Source: Tigriopus japonicus | Lineage: Eukaryota; Arthropoda; Copepoda; Harpacticoida; Harpacticidae | DNA: 64,000 nt | Direction: 5' to 3' | Assembly (NCBI GenBank): GCA_010645155.1 | Contig: CM021312.1 | Span: forward strand, 3,003,021 to 3,067,020 | Shown here: in pieces, positions 60,389-64,000 of the stretch | Numbering within the stretch: the stretch's first letter is position 1 | Layout of the letters: each line of letters opens with the position of its first letter | Notes under the pieces: model-generated | Database searches by the model: none | What the model saw: the letters and a program-made list of their open reading frames with translations, nothing else | Told to the model about the DNA's origin: nothing | Position numbers and translations under genes: made by a program

Positions 60389-63300
60389 TATTTATGGAAA
60401 AGTTTTGGAAACTACATGTCTAGTTACTGTTGAGTCCCTCCCTAAAGGATCTAACTAATTACTATATATTTTGTTTCTATCATTCAAAAATCCCGTCGTT
60501 ACCTTCATATTTTTAACATTTTTGCTATTAGAAAACCTTTAGGATGCATTTTGAATGACAAAAGTTGAATATTTGTGCAAGTTGTAATGAACATCGTTCT
60601 AAGGAAAAGGGGCCTGAATTGAATTTAAAATGTTTTAACTCATTGATTGGCAGAACGGTTAGAAAGTGATCCAACATACCTAAAGGAAAAGAATGAGCTT
60701 CTTTCCTAAAGTGTAATGTTTTGAATTTACCGACCCATTATTCGATACCACAGGAAGTAAGTTAGGATTAGCAACAGTCAAGTACGTGTAGAACACCCAC
60801 AAAAATAAAAAGGGAACAAAATGTTAGGCAATGAATCCGACCAAAAATGTTTGGGCATTCTGAAGACTTGCCCCACATCATATAAACCTGAAGTTTGACA
60901 CACACACAAAGGAGGAAAATTGGAAACCTCTAGATGTTCTTCTATTTTTCTCGTTTAAATTAGTATTGAGATGCTATACATTTAGTTCTGTGGACAGCTT
61001 GACATTCTTGAAAACGAAATCCCTTTGATCTGTAAAATTATTCATATGTTGTAAAATACCTCAACTGATTGTTTTTGAATTTGGGATTCCTTGAGGGCGA
61101 TATTACAGAACGGGAATGAGGTCTCACGGAGAAAGTTTTTATTCTGATAGAATTCAAATTATTTTATGGACAATCGAAAGGGTCGGTAATCGTGATTTGA
61201 GGTTCCTCTTTATGTGCCCATATTTCAAACGATGTCGTAATCTTCAAATCAGAATCCGTCTTGAGATCTTTGTCTTTGCAATGGGCAAAAATTCTGTCTC
61301 ATCCAAGTTTTGGGTTCCTGTTGATAAAACATCTTTAATTGGCTTTATGGCTTCATTTTTAGAATGTCATTGTCCTGGTATTTGAAGGCAAACCACCTGC
61401 TCCAAATCGCTGACATGATTTATTGTTATTACTTCATGATATAAATGATATACATAGTTGAGTGCATGTTCAGTCCCAAATACAACCGAAAAAGTTAAAA
61501 TTATTTGAAGCCCTAAGATGAACATCAGATGTTGGTAATGTCTTTTATTGCCTGATACCAAATAAAACAATTACCGAAGTGGCGAGCAAGAAGTAATAAA
61601 ACCAACATCCATATTAACAACATCAACGAAGGAACTCCACCCATTTTCAGTTCATATCCGATTTCCATGAAGTTCAAAATGCATTTCATTCGATATTCAT
61701 TCCATTTGTTTTCCCATTCGACCCGAATATTGGACCCAAATTTGTTGAATACCGAATCTGATGAGGTCTATCATTTACAGTGACCTCCGTTTGATCTTCC
61801 TCCAGTTTTTGAACTTCACTTATGATTGCCAGACTACGCGATCTAAGTACTACAACGATAGGACCATCCATCCATTGTCCTTGGTTTCTTGAACGCAGCA
61901 GTTGAACAGACACCAAACAACTGTTGCCCGATGACTTCAGAGGGGGTTGGATGATTATACCTTTTCTCGGCATTTTATCCCAATTTCACGAGAGTTTCCT
62001 ACTATCTTCAAAGTCAGTGGGAGGACCTGAACTCAATTGAGACTTCTTTTTTTCTTTCGGCCAAGGTCACCCTATACTGGGAATGAATCGAGATTAATTT
62101 TCTGTACACATCTATAAGCGGCATTCAAAAGAGTCGTGGAGCGTGTGCCATGTATTTGCGGAATATCCACAGAAAGAGATTGGAGAGATTGCCTAGGGCT
62201 CAATATTTCTTTGCTACCTTATTCACGAGAGAATGAATTACAATGGCAATTTAGGAAACGCTTCCGAATGACTCTCTAAAATTGATTGATAAGGATCTTC
62301 AAATGAGAAACCCATTGCAGTAACTCAAGAGCTAAAACACGTGGTCTGGCAGTTATGCTTTGCTCAGAACAGTTTGGGAGTTTTGTAAAGTACACTGTTT
62401 TTAAAGTTCAGCTCCGTTTCCTGGCCCTCAAGAGTACAAGATAGATCAGTGCCAAGATCGTTTCGTTTGTACTGTCTCAGTCCATTTTTTTTCAAATCCA
62501 CGCCCACTTCTTCTCACCGAGAGTTAGATAAAATAAGGCTAGACAGGTCGAGAAATGTCAAATGTGAGGCAATGAAATAAACGGCTCGATGACAGTATTT
62601 CCCTCAACGCATCGTGCCAAATCATGCCACTCATGTCCCAAGTCCTACTGAGAGAAGGAGGGTAGTGTTCAAAACGAGGGCTGGAACGAATGCTCGAGTA
62701 ATTAGAGCCGGGCGTATGTTTCAGCGAACCTGGGAACTATCTTAAGAGGCAATCTTGCATGAAACGGCGGGATAACTCCTCAAGTACAAGTCTCCACGAT
62801 GTGGTGCTCTCATTGGTGCCAGTCTAGCGAGTCCACTGACGCACAACCGGCGTACGTGCGTCATCGACCTTCATCTAGGCGGCGTTTGCAGCCTCCATCC
62901 CACGTCTGGTCTGGCGATGTGGATTCGATCGATGATGTTGGAGTACAAGCTGATGAGCGAAGGCTCCACATACCCTGCTAACGACTTGCTTGGCGTACAG
63001 GGATAGGAGTAGTTTGGCAAGTACCACTACATATAATGCGTCAAGCTAGGCGACGACCATCATCACCGGACCCACCCCTCTGGTTTCCTCGGTACAGGCT
63101 TCATTTTCCCCTTGATCGAGTTTTGAAACCCCCTTGGAAGTTTGGGAATTTGTGGCCTAGCTTTAGTCGGTCCGTGTGCGATCACAAGATTGGCGTGCTT
63201 GGATTTCTTCCCAAAGTCAAAGAATCAGTTGCGGTGCTCTCGTTGTGTTCTTGTGACGATTGGCAATTGGCGCTCAAGACCGGATAAGTAGGTGCATTGG

Positions 63301-64000
63301 TCTACACAAAAAGTCCCCATTTCTTCTTATCTATCACCAAAACCAGGTTAGAAATCCGCACAGGGATCATTCATGTAGTGCTTGAAGACGGACTAATACG
63401 TCTAAACTTCCAACTTGCCATCATCATCCACTCTTAACCCCTCTTTGCTTATTGTTCGTTGGTCCTTAACCACTTTTTATTATACACAAGTTTGCTTTGC
63501 TTGCTGCCAAGGTGAGTGAATTATCATTCACGGTTTAACCATTTTGGAATGAATTGACAATCAAGGTTTAGTGGTCATCGCTGTCGGTTTGACTGACTTG
63601 TGACAGACATTGTCGATTCATGATGAATGCCATGGTTGGCTTTGTTCTTCACAACTTGGACCGCGGTTTTCCTCTACCCCTCTCTACTCAGCTTGATCGC
63701 GGGATTTTTCCAAGTTTTATTACTCAAACTATTGCCTCTAGTCGTGATGGTTAGGAGATTGGCAAATTGTTATTTTCCTGTTTCCTCATATTCCAACACC
63801 TCACGATATTTACAACGTGGCAATACATTGGTTCTTTGATGGCCTGATTCTAATTCACCCCTTGAAAAGAATAGATTCTTCTTTGGCGAAGAATCTTCTC
63901 AAGGCCTGAGCAATAAAGATCTCAGCAGCATGGTTCGTGCTAAGTGATTTGGAGTTTTTGTCATGATTAATTCCTGTAATGTACACCTCACCCCTTCAGT
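60389..64000. other. Right-edge interval without a confident gene
   Basis: Base composition becomes less AT-rich after ~62.6 kb. A 70-codon plus frame at 63627-63839 encodes two hydrophobic stretches (LFFTTWTAVFLYPSLLSLIAG) and could be a first exon of a membrane protein running to the right, but nothing confirms it. Confidence 0.35.

Noticed and set aside
61686..61973. 95-codon minus-strand frame
   Set aside because: Composition is reasonable but there is no family match or splice context.

Overview
The window reads as nuclear DNA of an arthropod, most likely a copepod crustacean such as Tigriopus. The evidence is an ecdysone receptor, an innexin, a divergent ionotropic receptor, (TTAGG)n-type repeats and short GT-AG introns of about 55-530 nt. 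Species assignment is inference; the arthropod call is strong.

Layout. Bases 1-1482 (minus) hold the ecdysone receptor (EcR) as one open exon that runs off the left edge. About 13.7 kb without a recognisable gene follows. A two-exon ionotropic receptor (plus) lies at 15174-17728. A small three-exon gene of unknown function (minus) is suggested at 22018-22441. From 24.4 to 31.8 kb is a mobile-element cluster: a reverse-transcriptase ORF bracketed by ~360-bp inverted repeats, a tRNA-derived SINE, a 740-bp inverted-repeat element with a transposase relic, two hAT-like miniature elements and a long foldback hairpin.

From 36 to 51 kb is a compact gene island: casein kinase 1 alpha (plus, intronless), tubulin-folding cofactor B and dynactin p62 (both minus, 134 bp apart), an innexin (plus, intronless), an MFSD4-like transporter (plus, two exons) and UDP-glucose 4-epimerase (minus, eight exons, assembled here to 362 aa). 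The transporter and epimerase are convergent. The last 13 kb is AT-rich and gene-poor, with a TA-flanked miniature element, a foldback relic and a 681-bp long-inverted-repeat element carrying telomere-type repeats.

The genes do not form one pathway. The one suggestive pair is dynactin p62 plus tubulin cofactor B: same strand, very close, both serving microtubules, each ATG directly preceded by a 3' splice-site-like tract. The best candidates for something undescribed are the long-inverted-repeat element enclosing an intact reverse transcriptase, the hAT-like elements with internal GGCC-core motif arrays, and the possible p62/TBCB polycistron.
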